Source: Rhizobacter sp964253025 (GTDB lineage Bacteria > Pseudomonadota > Gammaproteobacteria > Burkholderiales > Burkholderiaceae_C). From it: a stretch of 64,000 bases of DNA. The translations under genes were made by a program, and so were the position numbers. The notes under the pieces were generated by a model. That model saw only the letters and a program-made list of their open reading frames with translations, was not told where the DNA came from and made no database searches. The stretch spans positions 4,774,001-4,838,000 of the forward strand of contig NZ_CAXUQC020000001.1 of assembly GCF_964253025.1 (NCBI RefSeq). The letters are read 5' to 3'. Below, piece by piece: positions 9,172 to 19,764 of this stretch. Position 1 is the first letter of the stretch. Each line of letters opens with the position of its first letter.

Positions 9172-10845
9172 ATGGAGAAGAACTGGCTGAAGCACTACCC
9201 TGACGGGGTGGCCCAGCACATCGACGCCGGACAGTACAGCTCGCTGGCCGCCCTGATGGACGAGAGTTTCAAGAAGTTCGGCGACCGTGCGGCCTACCGC
9301 TTCATGGGGAAGGTGACCCGCTTCAGCGAGGTCGACGACATGTCCCGGGCCTTCGCGGCCTACCTGCAGGCGCAAGGCTTCGTGAAGGGCGACCGCGTCG
9401 CCGTGATGATGCCCAACGTGCCCCAGTACCCCGTGGCGCTGGCCGGCATCCTGCGCGCCGGCTGCGTGCTGGTGAACGTCAATCCGCTCTACACGCCGCG
9501 CGAGCTCGAGCACCAGCTCAAGGACTCGGGTGCCAAGGGCATCGTGATCCTGGAGAACTTCGCCGCCACGCTGCAGCAGTGCGCGGCCAACGTGCCCACG
9601 AAGAAGGTCATCATCGCCTCGATGGGCGACCTGCTCGGCTTCCCCAAGTCGATGATCGTGAACTACGTCGTTCGCAACGTGAAGAAGATGGTGCCGGCGT
9701 ACCAGCTGCCGGGCGCCGTGCGATTCAACGACGCACTGGCCGAGGGCCGCAAGGGCAGCCTGCGCCCGCCGGCCATCGGCCCGGACGACATCGCGGTCCT
9801 CCAGTACACCGGCGGCACCACGGGCGTCAGCAAGGGCGCCGTGCTGCTGCACCGCAACCTGATCGCCAACGTCCTGCAGTCCGAGGCCTGGTACCAGCCG
9901 GCCTTGCGCAAGGTGCCGGCCGGCGAGCAGGTGGTCACGATCTGCGCGTTGCCGATCTATCACATCTTCGGTTTCACGACGAACGTGATGCTGGGCATGC
10001 GCACCGGTGGCTGCAACATCCTCATTCCCAACCCGCGCGACATTCCGGCGCTGTTCGGCGAACTCAAGGGCGTGAAGTTCCACAGCTTCCCGGCGGTGAA
10101 CACGCTCTTCGGCGCCATGGCCAACCACCCCGATTTCGGCACGGTGGACTGGAGCAACCTCGTCATCTCGGTCGGTGGCGGCATGGCGGTGCAGAGTGCC
10201 ACGGCCCGCCTGTGGCTCGAGAAGACCCGCTGCCCGATCGTCGAGGGCTACGGCCTGTCGGAGACCTCGCCGTCGGTCACCTGCAACCCGGTCGACAGCA
10301 CCGCCTACAGCGGCGACATCGGCATGCCCCTGCCCGACACCGAGATCCGCCTGCTCGACGACGACGGCCAGGACGTCCCGGCCGGCACCCCCGGCGAGAT
10401 CGCCGTGCGGGGTCCGCAGGTGATGGCGGGCTACTGGCAGCGTCCGGATGAAACCGCCAAGGTCATGACCGCTGACGGGTTCTTCCGCACCGGCGACGTC
10501 GGCACGGTCGATGCGCAGGGGCGGTTCAAGATCGTCGACCGCAAGAAGGACATGATCCTGGTGAGCGGCTTCAACGTGTACCCGAACGAGATCGAGGACG
10601 TGGTGACCCAGATGCCCGGCATCCTCGAGTGCGCCGCCGTGGGCGTGCCCGATGCGAAGGCCGGCGAGGCGGTGAAGCTCGTGATCGTGCGCAGCAACCC
10701 CGCCCTCAGCGAGGCAGACGTTCGCGCCTATTGCGAGTCCAACATGACGGGCTACAAGCGGCCGAAGGTGGTCGAGTTCCGCACCGACCTGCCCAAGACG
10801 CCGGTGGGCAAGATCCTGCGCAGGGAACTGCGCGAGAAGGTCTGA
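9172..10845 (+). CDS. fadD: Long-chain fatty acid--CoA ligase FadD
   Basis: 557-residue acyl-CoA synthetase of the AMP-forming family. It activates fatty acids to acyl-CoA for beta-oxidation, at the inner face of the membrane. Motifs: the P-loop-like YTGGTTGVSKGAV near residue 211, GYGLSETSP (A5 region), GEIAVRGPQVMAGYW, FRTGDVG, the hinge DRKKDMILVSGFNVYPNEIE (A8) and the catalytic lysine in KTPVGKILRRELR (A10). All adenylation-superfamily core motifs are intact. The ATG at 9172 follows a GAGGGG Shine-Dalgarno and gives the usual start MEKNWLKHYP; upstream in-frame codons overlap the terminator and are rejected. Confidence 0.95.
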   Translation: MEKNWLKHYPDGVAQHIDAGQYSSLAALMDESFKKFGDRAAYRFMGKVTRFSEVDDMSRAFAAYLQAQGFVKGDRVAVMMPNVPQYPVALAGILRAGCVLVNVNPLYTPRELEHQLKDSGAKGIVILENFAATLQQCAANVPTKKVIIASMGDLLGFPKSMIVNYVVRNVKKMVPAYQLPGAVRFNDALAEGRKGSLRPPAIGPDDIAVLQYTGGTTGVSKGAVLLHRNLIANVLQSEAWYQPALRKVPAGEQVVTICALPIYHIFGFTTNVMLGMRTGGCNILIPNPRDIPALFGELKGVKFHSFPAVNTLFGAMANHPDFGTVDWSNLVISVGGGMAVQSATARLWLEKTRCPIVEGYGLSETSPSVTCNPVDSTAYSGDIGMPLPDTEIRLLDDDGQDVPAGTPGEIAVRGPQVMAGYWQRPDETAKVMTADGFFRTGDVGTVDAQGRFKIVDRKKDMILVSGFNVYPNEIEDVVTQMPGILECAAVGVPDAKAGEAVKLVIVRSNPALSEADVRAYCESNMTGYKRPKVVEFRTDLPKTPVGKILRRELREKV

Positions 10846-11022
10846 TCGACGGCGCTGCAGGTTCACGGAACCAGAACGCGGACCCACCGTCCTGTCCACG
10901 GGCGGCCGGTGGGAGTTGGAACGTGGACGAGCAACCCGGGCAGCCGGGCTCGATAGACCAGGTGCCTGCCGACAGCCGCGATGCGGCCCGCGCGGGTGCC
11001 GCGCACGAAGGGGATGTGACGG

Positions 11023-11496
11023 ATGATCTGGTCCAAGACTGAAGCAGGCCGCCTGGAGATGCAGACGCGCGCCCTGGTGAAGGAGCGCACTCAGCGCAAC
11101 CTGCTGCTGCTGATCGACGGCATCAAGTCGCAGGACATGCTGCTGTCGAGCATCGCCGGTGTCTCGCGCGCCGATTTCGACGCACTGGCCGCCATGGGGC
11201 TCATCGTGCAGACCGGGTCGGCCGCCGGGGCTTCGGCTCCGTCGGGCGCGTCTCGTTCGGCCGCCACGCCGGCGGCCCCGGCCGAGCCGAGCGACTATGC
11301 GGTGTTCACCCAGACCCTCACGCAGTTGATCTCCTCCGAACTCGGCCTGCGCGGCTTCACGCTGACGTTGGCAGTGGAGAAAGCCGGCACCAATGACGAG
11401 TTGCGTGCCGTCGCGGACAAGGTGATCGCCCAGATCGCCGACCGCAAGGGCGAAGACGCCGCCGATCGCGCCCGCCGCAAGCTCTACGGGGACTGA
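11023..11496 (+). CDS. Conserved small protein of unknown function
   Basis: 157 residues; not assigned to a named family. The N-terminal 65 residues (MIWSKTEAGRLEM, then QRNLLLLIDGIKSQDMLL and DFDALAAMGLI) look like a small winged-helix-type module. An Ala/Ser/Pro-rich linker (about 66-92) joins it to a helical C-terminal part (about 93-157) ending in basic DRARRKLYGD. No signal peptide or TM segment, so cytoplasmic. Codon-position GC pattern matches its neighbours, which supports real coding. It follows fadD by 177 bp and may have its own promoter. Possible DNA-binding role is speculation. Confidence 0.7.
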   Translation: MIWSKTEAGRLEMQTRALVKERTQRNLLLLIDGIKSQDMLLSSIAGVSRADFDALAAMGLIVQTGSAAGASAPSGASRSAATPAAPAEPSDYAVFTQTLTQLISSELGLRGFTLTLAVEKAGTNDELRAVADKVIAQIADRKGEDAADRARRKLYGD

Positions 11497-11691
11497 CGGT
11501 CGGCGCGAAGCGGGCCAACCGCGGATCACCCCGGCCCGCGGCCTGGCCGCTTCGGCCCGTGCCCGCTGCGCGGACCGCGGCTCGCGGAATGTCTCCCTGC
11601 GGCGTGAGATTCACCGTCGAACCGGGCCGACCGTCGGCTGAGGCACACTGTCGGCCTCGCCCGACGTCCGTGGCGACCGTGCCTGCCTCAC

Positions 11692-12414
11692 ATGCCCCGC
11701 TTCTTCGTCGACTTGCCCCTCGCCGCTGGCGTCTCGCTGACCCTTCCTCCCGGGGCCTCGCGCCATGCCCAGGTGCTGCGCCTGCAGCCGGGCGACGCGG
11801 TCACGCTGTTCGACGGCCGGGGCGGACAATGGCACGCGGAAGTGGCCCAGATGGGGCGCAAGCTGGTCGACGTCGTCGTTGGCACGCATGACCCGTCTGA
11901 GCGGGAGCTCGCGCTGGCCGTGACCCTCGCCGTCGGCATGCCGGCCAACGAGCGCATGGATGACCTGGTGGAGAAGGCGACCGAGCTCGGCGTGGCCGGC
12001 ATCCAGCCGCTCATGTGTGAGCGTTCGGTGCTTCGGCTGTCCGGTGAGCGCGCGGAGCGCAAGCGGGAGCATTGGCAGGCGGTCGCGGTGTCGGCGTGCG
12101 AACAGAGCGGCCGCACCCGGGTGCCGGTGATCGAGCCGGTGCGCACCTTGGCCGCCTGGCTGCGCGACCTGCCGGCGGGCGAGGCCGGTCGGGTCGTTCT
12201 GAGCACGGCCGAGGCGCCGCCCCTGCCGGTGCCCGCCGGCCGCGCGGTGATCGCCCTCAGCGGGCCTGAAGGCGGACTCGCACCGGGCGAGGAGGCCGCA
12301 GCGCGCGCCGCCGGCTTCGCCCCGGCCAGCCTCGGGCCCCGCATCCTGCGAGCCGACACCGCGCCACTGGCCGCCCTGGCGGTGTGGAGCCTCGGCACGC
12401 CGATGCTCGGCTGA
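11692..12414 (+). CDS. rsmE: 16S rRNA (uracil(1498)-N3)-methyltransferase RsmE
   Basis: 240-residue SPOUT-class methyltransferase that methylates N3 of U1498 in 16S rRNA using S-adenosylmethionine. It starts MPRFFVDLPL and has the N-terminal PUA-like domain (HAQVLRLQPGD, LFDGRGG), then the methyltransferase part with EKATELGVAGIQPL, SERSV-like CERSVLR, and the deep-trefoil-knot SAM motifs ALSGPEGGLAPGEE (about 186-199) and LGPRILRADTAPLAAL near the C-terminus. Length is normal. No gene is close behind in the same frame; the kinase gene begins 187 bp later. Confidence 0.95.
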   Translation: MPRFFVDLPLAAGVSLTLPPGASRHAQVLRLQPGDAVTLFDGRGGQWHAEVAQMGRKLVDVVVGTHDPSERELALAVTLAVGMPANERMDDLVEKATELGVAGIQPLMCERSVLRLSGERAERKREHWQAVAVSACEQSGRTRVPVIEPVRTLAAWLRDLPAGEAGRVVLSTAEAPPLPVPAGRAVIALSGPEGGLAPGEEAAARAAGFAPASLGPRILRADTAPLAALAVWSLGTPMLG

Positions 12415-12601
12415 CACGGCCACACGCGATGAATGCTCGGCAGGCTGAAGGCGACCTCCGAGCAGCGCTCGGTCTGCCCGACGCCGTCCCGCCCGGATGG
12501 AGGCCGTGCCACTCCCCAGTTCGCGGCATGGGCCATGCGGCCCCGGGGGCGCTATCCTGGGCAGCGCATCCGGCGGATCGTCCGCCGGTGAAAGGACCGT
12601 G

Positions 12602-14023
12602 ATGGTCGCGACCGACACCTATGCCTTCGCCAGCGCCCTGGCCACGGCAGCCCTTGCGGTGCTGCATGGATTGGTCTGGCGCCAGCTGCGCCAGCGCTGG
12701 TCGTTGCTGTTCGCGATCACCTTTGCCGTCATGGCCGTGGTCTACACGTTTGATGCAAGGCTGCAACCGATCGGCTCGCAGCCCAACCCCTGGGCCGCCC
12801 TGCTGGCGGCCGTGATGGCCGTGGTCATGACGCTGGGGGTCATGTCGTACGTCGGGGTGGCCGAACGGGTGGCTCGGCCCCTCACGCGCGGGCTCGTGGT
12901 CGCCGGCCTCGTCATCGTGGCGCTGACATGGTCGGGCTTCGTGAACCGCCTCTGGGCCTTTGCGATGCTGTCATGCTTTCTGCTGCTGCAGAGTGGCCTG
13001 GCCTGGATGGCGCTGAGGCGCGAGCCCGATCGAGGGCACCTGCTGCTGTTCCTCTCCCTCATCAGCTATCCCGCCACCATCGTCGCCACGGCATTCGGTG
13101 CCTTCGATGTACAGCTGCTGCGATATCTGGTCACCGTGCCGACGGCGTTGACCGGCATGACGGTGCTGACCACCGGCCTGCTGCGGGCGCACGAGGTGGC
13201 CCGGGGCGAACTCGTCAGGCGCCATGCCGCCGAGGACGCGCTGCGCCAGCTCAACGAGGCTCTGGAGCAGCGGGTGCTGCAGCGCACGGCCGAGCTGCAC
13301 GAGATCGTCACGGCCCTCGAGAGTTTCAACCGCAGCATCTCCCACGACCTCCAGGGGCCGCTCGGCGGCATCGCCGGCGTGTCACGGCTGGCCGCGGAGG
13401 CGCTGGCGGCGGGCGACGTGCCGGCGGCCGAGCAGATGATGTCCGTCATCGCGCGGCAGGCCGAGGACTCCGCCGAACTCGTCGCCTCGCTGCTGACGCT
13501 TGCGCGCGTCAACGATGCCGAGATCGCGCCGCGCGCCGTTCCGCTCGACAGCGTCGTGCACGAGACGCTCGAGCAGTTGCGCTTGACCGACCCGGCACTG
13601 CCCGCGCCACCGGCCGACCTCGCGGTGCAAGTGGGCGCATTGCCGACGGTGGAGGCCGATCCGAGCCTCTTGCGACAGGTCTACGTGAACCTGATCGGCA
13701 ACGCCATCAAGTTCTCGCGCGGCGTTGCCGAGCCACGCATCGAGGTGGGCGCCTTCGCCCAGGCCGGCGGGCATGTGATGTACGTGCGAGACAACGGGGT
13801 CGGCTTCGACAGTGAGGCCGCCGAGCACCTGTTCGAGCCATTCAGGCGCCAGCATCGCGGCGGCTTCGCCGGGCATGGCGTCGGTCTGAGCATCGTCAAG
13901 CGCATCGTGGAGCGGCACGGCGGGCGCGTGTGGGCCCGCTCGCGCCCGCAGGCTGGCGCGACCTTCTACTTCTGGCTCGGACCGCCGGGGGCGCCGCCAC
14001 CGCCGTCGCCACTCGTGCCCTGA
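12602..14023 (+). CDS. Orphan sensor histidine kinase with seven N-terminal TM helices
   Basis: 473 residues. Seven hydrophobic segments fill residues 1-205 and lack a recognisable periplasmic ligand domain, so the membrane part itself may be the sensor. A coiled coil (about 206-240) leads to the DHp helix with phospho-acceptor His248 in SISHDLQGPLGGI. The ATPase domain has the N box (NLIGNAIKFS), G1 (RDNGVGFD), F (FEPFRRQH) and G2 (GHGVGLSIVKRIVERHGG). GAAAGGA lies at good distance from the ATG; a GTG one codon upstream is possible. No response regulator is adjacent. The Pro-rich tail (GAPPPPSPLVP) overlaps the opposite-strand methyltransferase gene by 58 bp. Confidence 0.9.
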   Translation: MVATDTYAFASALATAALAVLHGLVWRQLRQRWSLLFAITFAVMAVVYTFDARLQPIGSQPNPWAALLAAVMAVVMTLGVMSYVGVAERVARPLTRGLVVAGLVIVALTWSGFVNRLWAFAMLSCFLLLQSGLAWMALRREPDRGHLLLFLSLISYPATIVATAFGAFDVQLLRYLVTVPTALTGMTVLTTGLLRAHEVARGELVRRHAAEDALRQLNEALEQRVLQRTAELHEIVTALESFNRSISHDLQGPLGGIAGVSRLAAEALAAGDVPAAEQMMSVIARQAEDSAELVASLLTLARVNDAEIAPRAVPLDSVVHETLEQLRLTDPALPAPPADLAVQVGALPTVEADPSLLRQVYVNLIGNAIKFSRGVAEPRIEVGAFAQAGGHVMYVRDNGVGFDSEAAEHLFEPFRRQHRGGFAGHGVGLSIVKRIVERHGGRVWARSRPQAGATFYFWLGPPGAPPPPSPLVP

Positions 14024-15240
14024 CGCATCGAGCCCGACACCAGGTCGAAGCGGAAGAGGCGGCATTCGATCGGGCCGTTCCACATGGGCACGCGGCGCGA
14101 CTCCTTCAGGCGCATGGCCGACGGCAGCTTCATGTCCGGGCTCAGCACCCAGGCGGTCCAGCCGGCGGGGTGGCGGGTGTAGGCCCGCTTCCAGTGGGCG
14201 GACAGCCGCGGGAAGAAGTCGTCGGGGGTATCGCGGTCCTCGGCCGAGGGGCGGGCCGCCTTGCCGGCCACTTCGATCCGCTCGCCATAGGGCGGGTTGA
14301 TGATCAGCGTGCCGGGCAGGTCGGCCGGCAGGTCGGGAGCGGGGCGCTCGAGCGCATCACCGCCGTTGAACTGGATGGCTGCCGCCACGCCGGCGCGCTC
14401 GGCGTTGCGCCGCGCGAAGTCGACCATGCGGAACGACACGTCGCTGGCGAAGATCGGCACGGCGCTGGGGCGAATGGCCGTCTGCGCCTGGCTCTTCTGC
14501 CGTTGCCACTCGCCGCGCATGTCCGCATCGACGAACGGCAGCAGCCGCTCGAAGGCGAACCGGCGCTTGAGGCCCGGGGCGATGCCGCAGGCGATCTGCG
14601 CCGCCTCGATGGCGATCGTCCCCGAGCCGCAACACGGGTCGTGCAGGGCGCCGCCGGCCTGCGGCTCGCCGCGCCAGCCGGCCGCCGCGAGCATCGCCGC
14701 CGCCAGCGTTTCCTTCAGTGGCGCATCGCCCTTGTCCTCGCGCCAGCCGCGCTTGAACAACGACTCGCCGGAGGTGTCGACGTACAGCGCGGCCCGTTCC
14801 TCGCCCACGTGCAACTGCAGCTGGAGGTCGGGGTGCCGGGTGTCGACGCTGGGCCGCTCACCGGTCGCTTCGCGCAGGCTGTCGCACACCGCATCCTTGA
14901 TGCGCAGGGCGGCGAAGTTGAGGCTGCGCAGCGGGCTGCGCTGGGCGGTGGTGTCCACGCGCAGGGTGTGCTCGGGCGTGATCCACTGCTGCCAGTCCAC
15001 CGTCCGGGCCAGCGCGTACAGGTCGGCTTCGTCCCGGTAGGGGCCTTCGGCCACCTGGGCCAGCACCCGCATGGCCAGCCGGCTGTGCAGGTTGAGCCGC
15101 ATGACGTCCTGGGGGCCGCCGTCCAGGCCGATGCCGCCCCGCGTGGGATACAGGATCTTGCTCGGCAGGAGGCGCTGCACTTCCTCTTCGAGCAGCGATT
15201 CGACGCCAGCGGCGCAGGGGAGGAACAGGGGCAGGGCCAT
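13966..15240 (-). CDS. THUMP-domain class I RNA methyltransferase (RlmL/YcbY N-terminal-half type)
   Basis: 424 residues. An N-terminal THUMP/ferredoxin-like region (about 1-165) is followed by a Rossmann methyltransferase with the SAM motif DPCCGSGT (201-208) and the N6/N2-amino-methyltransferase motif NPPY (315-318). This matches the family of E. coli RlmL, which makes m2G2445 in 23S rRNA, but E. coli RlmL is fused to RlmK and is about 700 residues; here only the RlmL-like half exists. Older annotations call such proteins 'N6-adenine-specific DNA methylase', which is unlikely given THUMP. The Gly/Ser-rich tail beyond the core overlaps the convergent kinase gene. Exact target base is inferred. 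Confidence 0.9.
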   Translation of the reverse strand: MALPLFLPCAAGVESLLEEEVQRLLPSKILYPTRGGIGLDGGPQDVMRLNLHSRLAMRVLAQVAEGPYRDEADLYALARTVDWQQWITPEHTLRVDTTAQRSPLRSLNFAALRIKDAVCDSLREATGERPSVDTRHPDLQLQLHVGEERAALYVDTSGESLFKRGWREDKGDAPLKETLAAAMLAAAGWRGEPQAGGALHDPCCGSGTIAIEAAQIACGIAPGLKRRFAFERLLPFVDADMRGEWQRQKSQAQTAIRPSAVPIFASDVSFRMVDFARRNAERAGVAAAIQFNGGDALERPAPDLPADLPGTLIINPPYGERIEVAGKAARPSAEDRDTPDDFFPRLSAHWKRAYTRHPAGWTAWVLSPDMKLPSAMRLKESRRVPMWNGPIECRLFRFDLVSGSMRQGTSGDGGGGAPGGPSQK

Positions 15241-15319
15241 GGGACGGCAATCAAAGGAGGCGTGGAGCAGCCGCCATTGTCGCCGTTCCCCCTTCTGTTC
15301 CGGCTTCTATTCCCGCTTC

Positions 15320-15874
15320 TCAGCGGCCGTATCGGACTTCGATGGTGGCCTCGCCCAGGCGATGCTGGTGCAGCAGGAAGCCGATCATGGCGGCGGTGGC
15401 GTCCGGCGGGGCGCCGAGCCGTTCCACCTTGAGGGCATGCACGGTGAAGCGATAGCGGTGCGGCGCATCACCTGCCGGGGGACAGGCGCCGCCATAGCCC
15501 AAGGTCCCGAAGTCCGTGCGCCCGTGCACGGCCGGGACCGGCAGCGCGCTCCCCGCGGCCGTACCCGCCCCGGCCGGCAGTCCCCGTGTGCCCGCGGGCA
15601 GGTCGTGCACCACCCAGTGCCACCAGCCGGAGCCCGTGGGTGCGTCGGGGTCGTGAACGGTGACGGCAAAGCTCTTCGTGCCGGCAGGCGGGTGGTGCCA
15701 GCCGAGCGCCGGCGAGCGGTTGGCGCCCTGGCATCCGAAGCCGTCGAACACCTGGTCGGCACCGAGGGTCCCGCCCGCGGCGAGGCTCGGGCTCTCGAGC
15801 GTGAAATCGGCCGCATGGCTCGAACCCGCAAACGCAAGGCAGGCGAGCAGCGTGGTGACGAGACGGGTTTGCAT
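15320..15874 (-). CDS. YbhB/YbcL family (PEBP-like) periplasmic protein
   Basis: 184 residues. A signal peptide with AxA-type cleavage after SSHA (about residue 21) is followed by the phosphatidylethanolamine-binding-protein fold. Family motifs are NRSPALGWHHPPAGT, VHDPDAPTGSGWWHWVVHDLPAGT, GYGGACPPAGDAPHRY and FTVHALKVERL. The DPDAP and HW-V-HD-P residues form the anion-binding pocket. Often labelled 'Raf kinase inhibitor-like', but bacterial function is unknown. The ATG at 15874 is supported by AGGAG 7 nt upstream. It is followed downstream (minus strand) by the RNA methyltransferase gene. Confidence 0.93.
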   Translation of the reverse strand: MQTRLVTTLLACLAFAGSSHAADFTLESPSLAAGGTLGADQVFDGFGCQGANRSPALGWHHPPAGTKSFAVTVHDPDAPTGSGWWHWVVHDLPAGTRGLPAGAGTAAGSALPVPAVHGRTDFGTLGYGGACPPAGDAPHRYRFTVHALKVERLGAPPDATAAMIGFLLHQHRLGEATIEVRYGR

Positions 15875-15928
15875 GGAAAGCTCCTGGAGTGAAGACGCTC
15901 CCATGGTGTCGCTGGCGCGACGGCGCCG

Positions 15929-16750
15929 TCAGCCCGGAACGGTCATCGGCTGTGCCGCAGACGTCACCGGGCGGAGATCGGAGGGCGGCAGCCCGAAACG
16001 GGCCCGAAAGGCCGCTGAGAAGCGGCTGTGCGACTCGTACCCGCAGCGGGCGGCGATCTCGCCGACGGGCAGGCTTGTCCCGTGCAGCAGCGCGAGGCCG
16101 GTCTCGAGCCGCACGTCCCGGACCACGTCGCTCGCCGTCGTGTTCTCCGCCGCCAGGCGGCGCTGCAGCGTGCTGGCGCTGATGGCGAAGGCCTCGGCCA
16201 GCGCGTGCACCGACCAGTCGAACGCAGGATGGCTGGCGATTCGGCGGCGAACCCGGTCGCTCCACGGCACATCTGGCCCCGCCTCGAATCGCCAACCACG
16301 TTCGGCGAGCAGCATCAGCACCTCGAGGAGACGATGGTGCTGCAGGGCGGCGGAGGCGGGTGACACCGGGTCGAGTGCACGCGCGGCGCGATCGAGCGCC
16401 TCGCGCAGTTCGGCATCGGCCGGCAGGCGGGCACTCGCGTCCACGCTCCGCACCGGGCCCGGGCCCGGTTCGAACTGCCGCAGCCGCTCGGTCCCGGGAA
16501 GCAGCACGAGGGCGCGGTAGTGGCCGTCAGGGGCCGGATCGTTCTCCACGTCCCAGGCGGTGCCCCGCTGCAGCAGGAAGATCTCGTCGCGGTGCCACTG
16601 GCGTCGCGCGTCGTGCTCGTGCAGCGTCTTCGTGCCGGACTGCACCCATCCGATGAGGTCGTCCCTGACGACGATCGTCTTCAGGCGATGTCGCACCGTG
16701 CTGGCCACCAGGGCCGCGGCAGCGCCTGCCACGAGACCGTCGGTGCGCAT
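15929..16750 (-). CDS. AraC-family transcriptional regulator
   Basis: 273 residues. The N-terminal half has cupin-like features (HRDEIFLLQRGTAWDVEN) for ligand sensing. The C-terminal DNA-binding domain (about 175-265) has two helix-turn-helix segments: VHALAEAFAISASTLQRRL and VGEIAARCGYESHSRFSAAFR, followed by the FGLPPSDLR end typical of AraC proteins. The start ATG lies 5 bp after the rpoN stop codon with no room for its own promoter, so it is probably read from the lptA-lptB-rpoN transcript. Target genes unknown. Downstream YbhB/YbcL gene begins 54 bp after the stop. Confidence 0.9.
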   Translation of the reverse strand: MRTDGLVAGAAAALVASTVRHRLKTIVVRDDLIGWVQSGTKTLHEHDARRQWHRDEIFLLQRGTAWDVENDPAPDGHYRALVLLPGTERLRQFEPGPGPVRSVDASARLPADAELREALDRAARALDPVSPASAALQHHRLLEVLMLLAERGWRFEAGPDVPWSDRVRRRIASHPAFDWSVHALAEAFAISASTLQRRLAAENTTASDVVRDVRLETGLALLHGTSLPVGEIAARCGYESHSRFSAAFRARFGLPPSDLRPVTSAAQPMTVPG

Positions 16751-16755
16751 GAGGC

Positions 16756-18291
<1,536 letters not shown>

Positions 18292-18381
18292 GCCGTGCAC
18301 TCCCTCAAGGTCGGGGAGGACAGGCGGCCCGCGCCGGCGCGGCCCGGGAAGAGGCGGAAGGTACTGCTGCGCATGCCTGAC

Positions 18382-19137
18382 TCACATCCGGAAGTGTTCG
18401 CCGAGGTACACCTTGCGCACGTCCGGGTTCTCGACGATCTCGCTCGGCGTGCCCTCGGCCAGCACACGCCCCTCGCTGATGATGTAGGCCCGGTCGCAGA
18501 TGCCGAGCGTCTCCCGCACGTTGTGGTCGGTGATCAGTACGCCGATGCCACGTCCCTTCAGGAAGCCGATGATCCGCTGGATCTCGATCACGGCGATGGG
18601 GTCGACGCCCGCGAACGGTTCGTCGAGCAGGATGAAGCGAGGTTGGGTCGCCAGCGCCCGGGCGATCTCCACCCGACGCCGTTCGCCGCCGGACAGGGCA
18701 GGTGCCGGGCTGTCGCGCAGCTTCTCGATGCTGAGGTCGTTCAGCAACCCGGCCAGCAACTGGTCGATGCGTGCCTTGGACAGCGCCTTGCCGTCGGCAT
18801 CGTGCTGCAGTTCCAGCACCGCCCGGATGTTCTCCTCGACGGTGAGCTTGCGGAAGATGGAGGCTTCCTGCGGCAGGTAGCTCAGGCCGAGGCGGGAGCG
18901 CTGGTGGATGGGCAGGCGCTCGACCCGCTGGCCCGCGAGGGTGATTTCGCCGGCGTCGGCCCGCACCAGCCCGACGATCATGTAGAAGCTCGTGGTCTTG
19001 CCGGCGCCGTTCGGGCCGAGCAGGCCCACCACTTCGCCGCCGTGCACCGACAGGCGAACGTCCTTGACGACCTGCCGCGCGCCGTAGGTCTTCTGCAGGC
19101 CCTGGGCGACGAGGCTGTGCGAGGCCGCCGCGTTCAC
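18382..19137 (-). CDS. lptB: LPS export ABC transporter ATP-binding protein LptB
   Basis: 251-residue ATPase that works with LptF/LptG in the inner membrane to extract lipopolysaccharide and push it along the Lpt bridge. Walker A GPNGAGKTT (41-49), Q-loop at YLPQEASIF, signature LSGGE (148-152), Walker B FILLDEP (168-174) and switch His in LITDHNVRETL are all intact. The LptB-typical YLPQEASIFRKLTVEENI is clear. The start overlaps the lptA stop by 4 bp (ATGA). 90 bp separate it from rpoN. Confidence 0.97.
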   Translation of the reverse strand: MNAAASHSLVAQGLQKTYGARQVVKDVRLSVHGGEVVGLLGPNGAGKTTSFYMIVGLVRADAGEITLAGQRVERLPIHQRSRLGLSYLPQEASIFRKLTVEENIRAVLELQHDADGKALSKARIDQLLAGLLNDLSIEKLRDSPAPALSGGERRRVEIARALATQPRFILLDEPFAGVDPIAVIEIQRIIGFLKGRGIGVLITDHNVRETLGICDRAYIISEGRVLAEGTPSEIVENPDVRKVYLGEHFRM

Positions 19138-19763
19138 GGCTGGCCTCCGGCCGGTGCCGGAGCGGGGCGGGAGGCCGCCGCGCTGGCCGCTTCGGCCGCG
19201 GCTGGCGTGCCGGCGCGTGGGGCGAGCACGGCGCGCACGCGACCGGTCGGGTTGGCCGGGGTCGCGGCCTTCGCGCCACCGGAAACGGTGAACACCTCGG
19301 CGGCGTTGTCGTAGACGATCAGGGCGCCGGACACTTCGTCGGCCACCTCAGAGCCCCGCAGGCGGCGCACATGGGCCTGGTTGATGAGGCGCAGCGTGTC
19401 GGCCTTGCTCTCGTATTCCAGGCGCTCCGCCTCGCCTTCGATGTACTCGTCGACCCCCTCGCGCTTCTGACGGAAGCGGGCCGGTTGGGCCGGCGTGCCG
19501 GTCGCGATGGCCACCTGGTAACCGTCCGCGCTTTCCCGGACCTCGATGCGATCGGCGCGCAGCATGAGCGTGCCCTTGGTCACGACCACGTTGCCGTTGA
19601 AGGTGACGATCTGCTTCTGCAGGTCGACCTTGCCCGGCTGGTCGGACTCGACCTCCATCTTCTTCAGGCGGTCGGCCCGCTCGGCCAGGACGGGCGTGGC
19701 CATCAGTGCCGCCACGAGGGCGGGTACGAGGCACCAGAGGGATTTGTAAGGGGATGAATTCAT
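19134..19763 (-). CDS. lptA: LPS transport periplasmic protein LptA
   Basis: 209 residues. Signal peptide of about 27 residues (LVPALVAALMATPVLA), then an OstA/LptA beta-jellyroll: DLQKQIVTFNGNVVVTKGTLMLRAD, then REGVDEYIEGEAERLEYES and a SGALIVYDNAAEVFTV segment. It bridges the periplasm between LptC and LptD. The C-terminal 40 residues are Ala/Pro-rich, longer than in E. coli. The ATG at 19763 has no visible Shine-Dalgarno; instead a 15-bp inverted repeat ends 1 nt before it. In-frame ATGs at 19787 and 19802 lie inside that repeat region. lptC is not next to it in this window. Confidence 0.93.
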   Translation of the reverse strand: MNSSPYKSLWCLVPALVAALMATPVLAERADRLKKMEVESDQPGKVDLQKQIVTFNGNVVVTKGTLMLRADRIEVRESADGYQVAIATGTPAQPARFRQKREGVDEYIEGEAERLEYESKADTLRLINQAHVRRLRGSEVADEVSGALIVYDNAAEVFTVSGGAKAATPANPTGRVRAVLAPRAGTPAAAEAASAAASRPAPAPAGGQP

Positions 19764-19764
19764 A

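Noticed and set aside
10883..10913. CCCACCG / CGGTGGG hairpin after fadD
   Set aside because: Seven pairs with a 17-nt loop and no T-run; too weak to call a terminator.
7378..11529. A 1383-codon open frame on the minus strand across pntB, fadD and neighbours
   Set aside because: It is antisense to well-conserved genes, and its translation is His/Arg/Ala/Gly-rich without any domain; GC-rich codon bias removes stops on the opposite strand.
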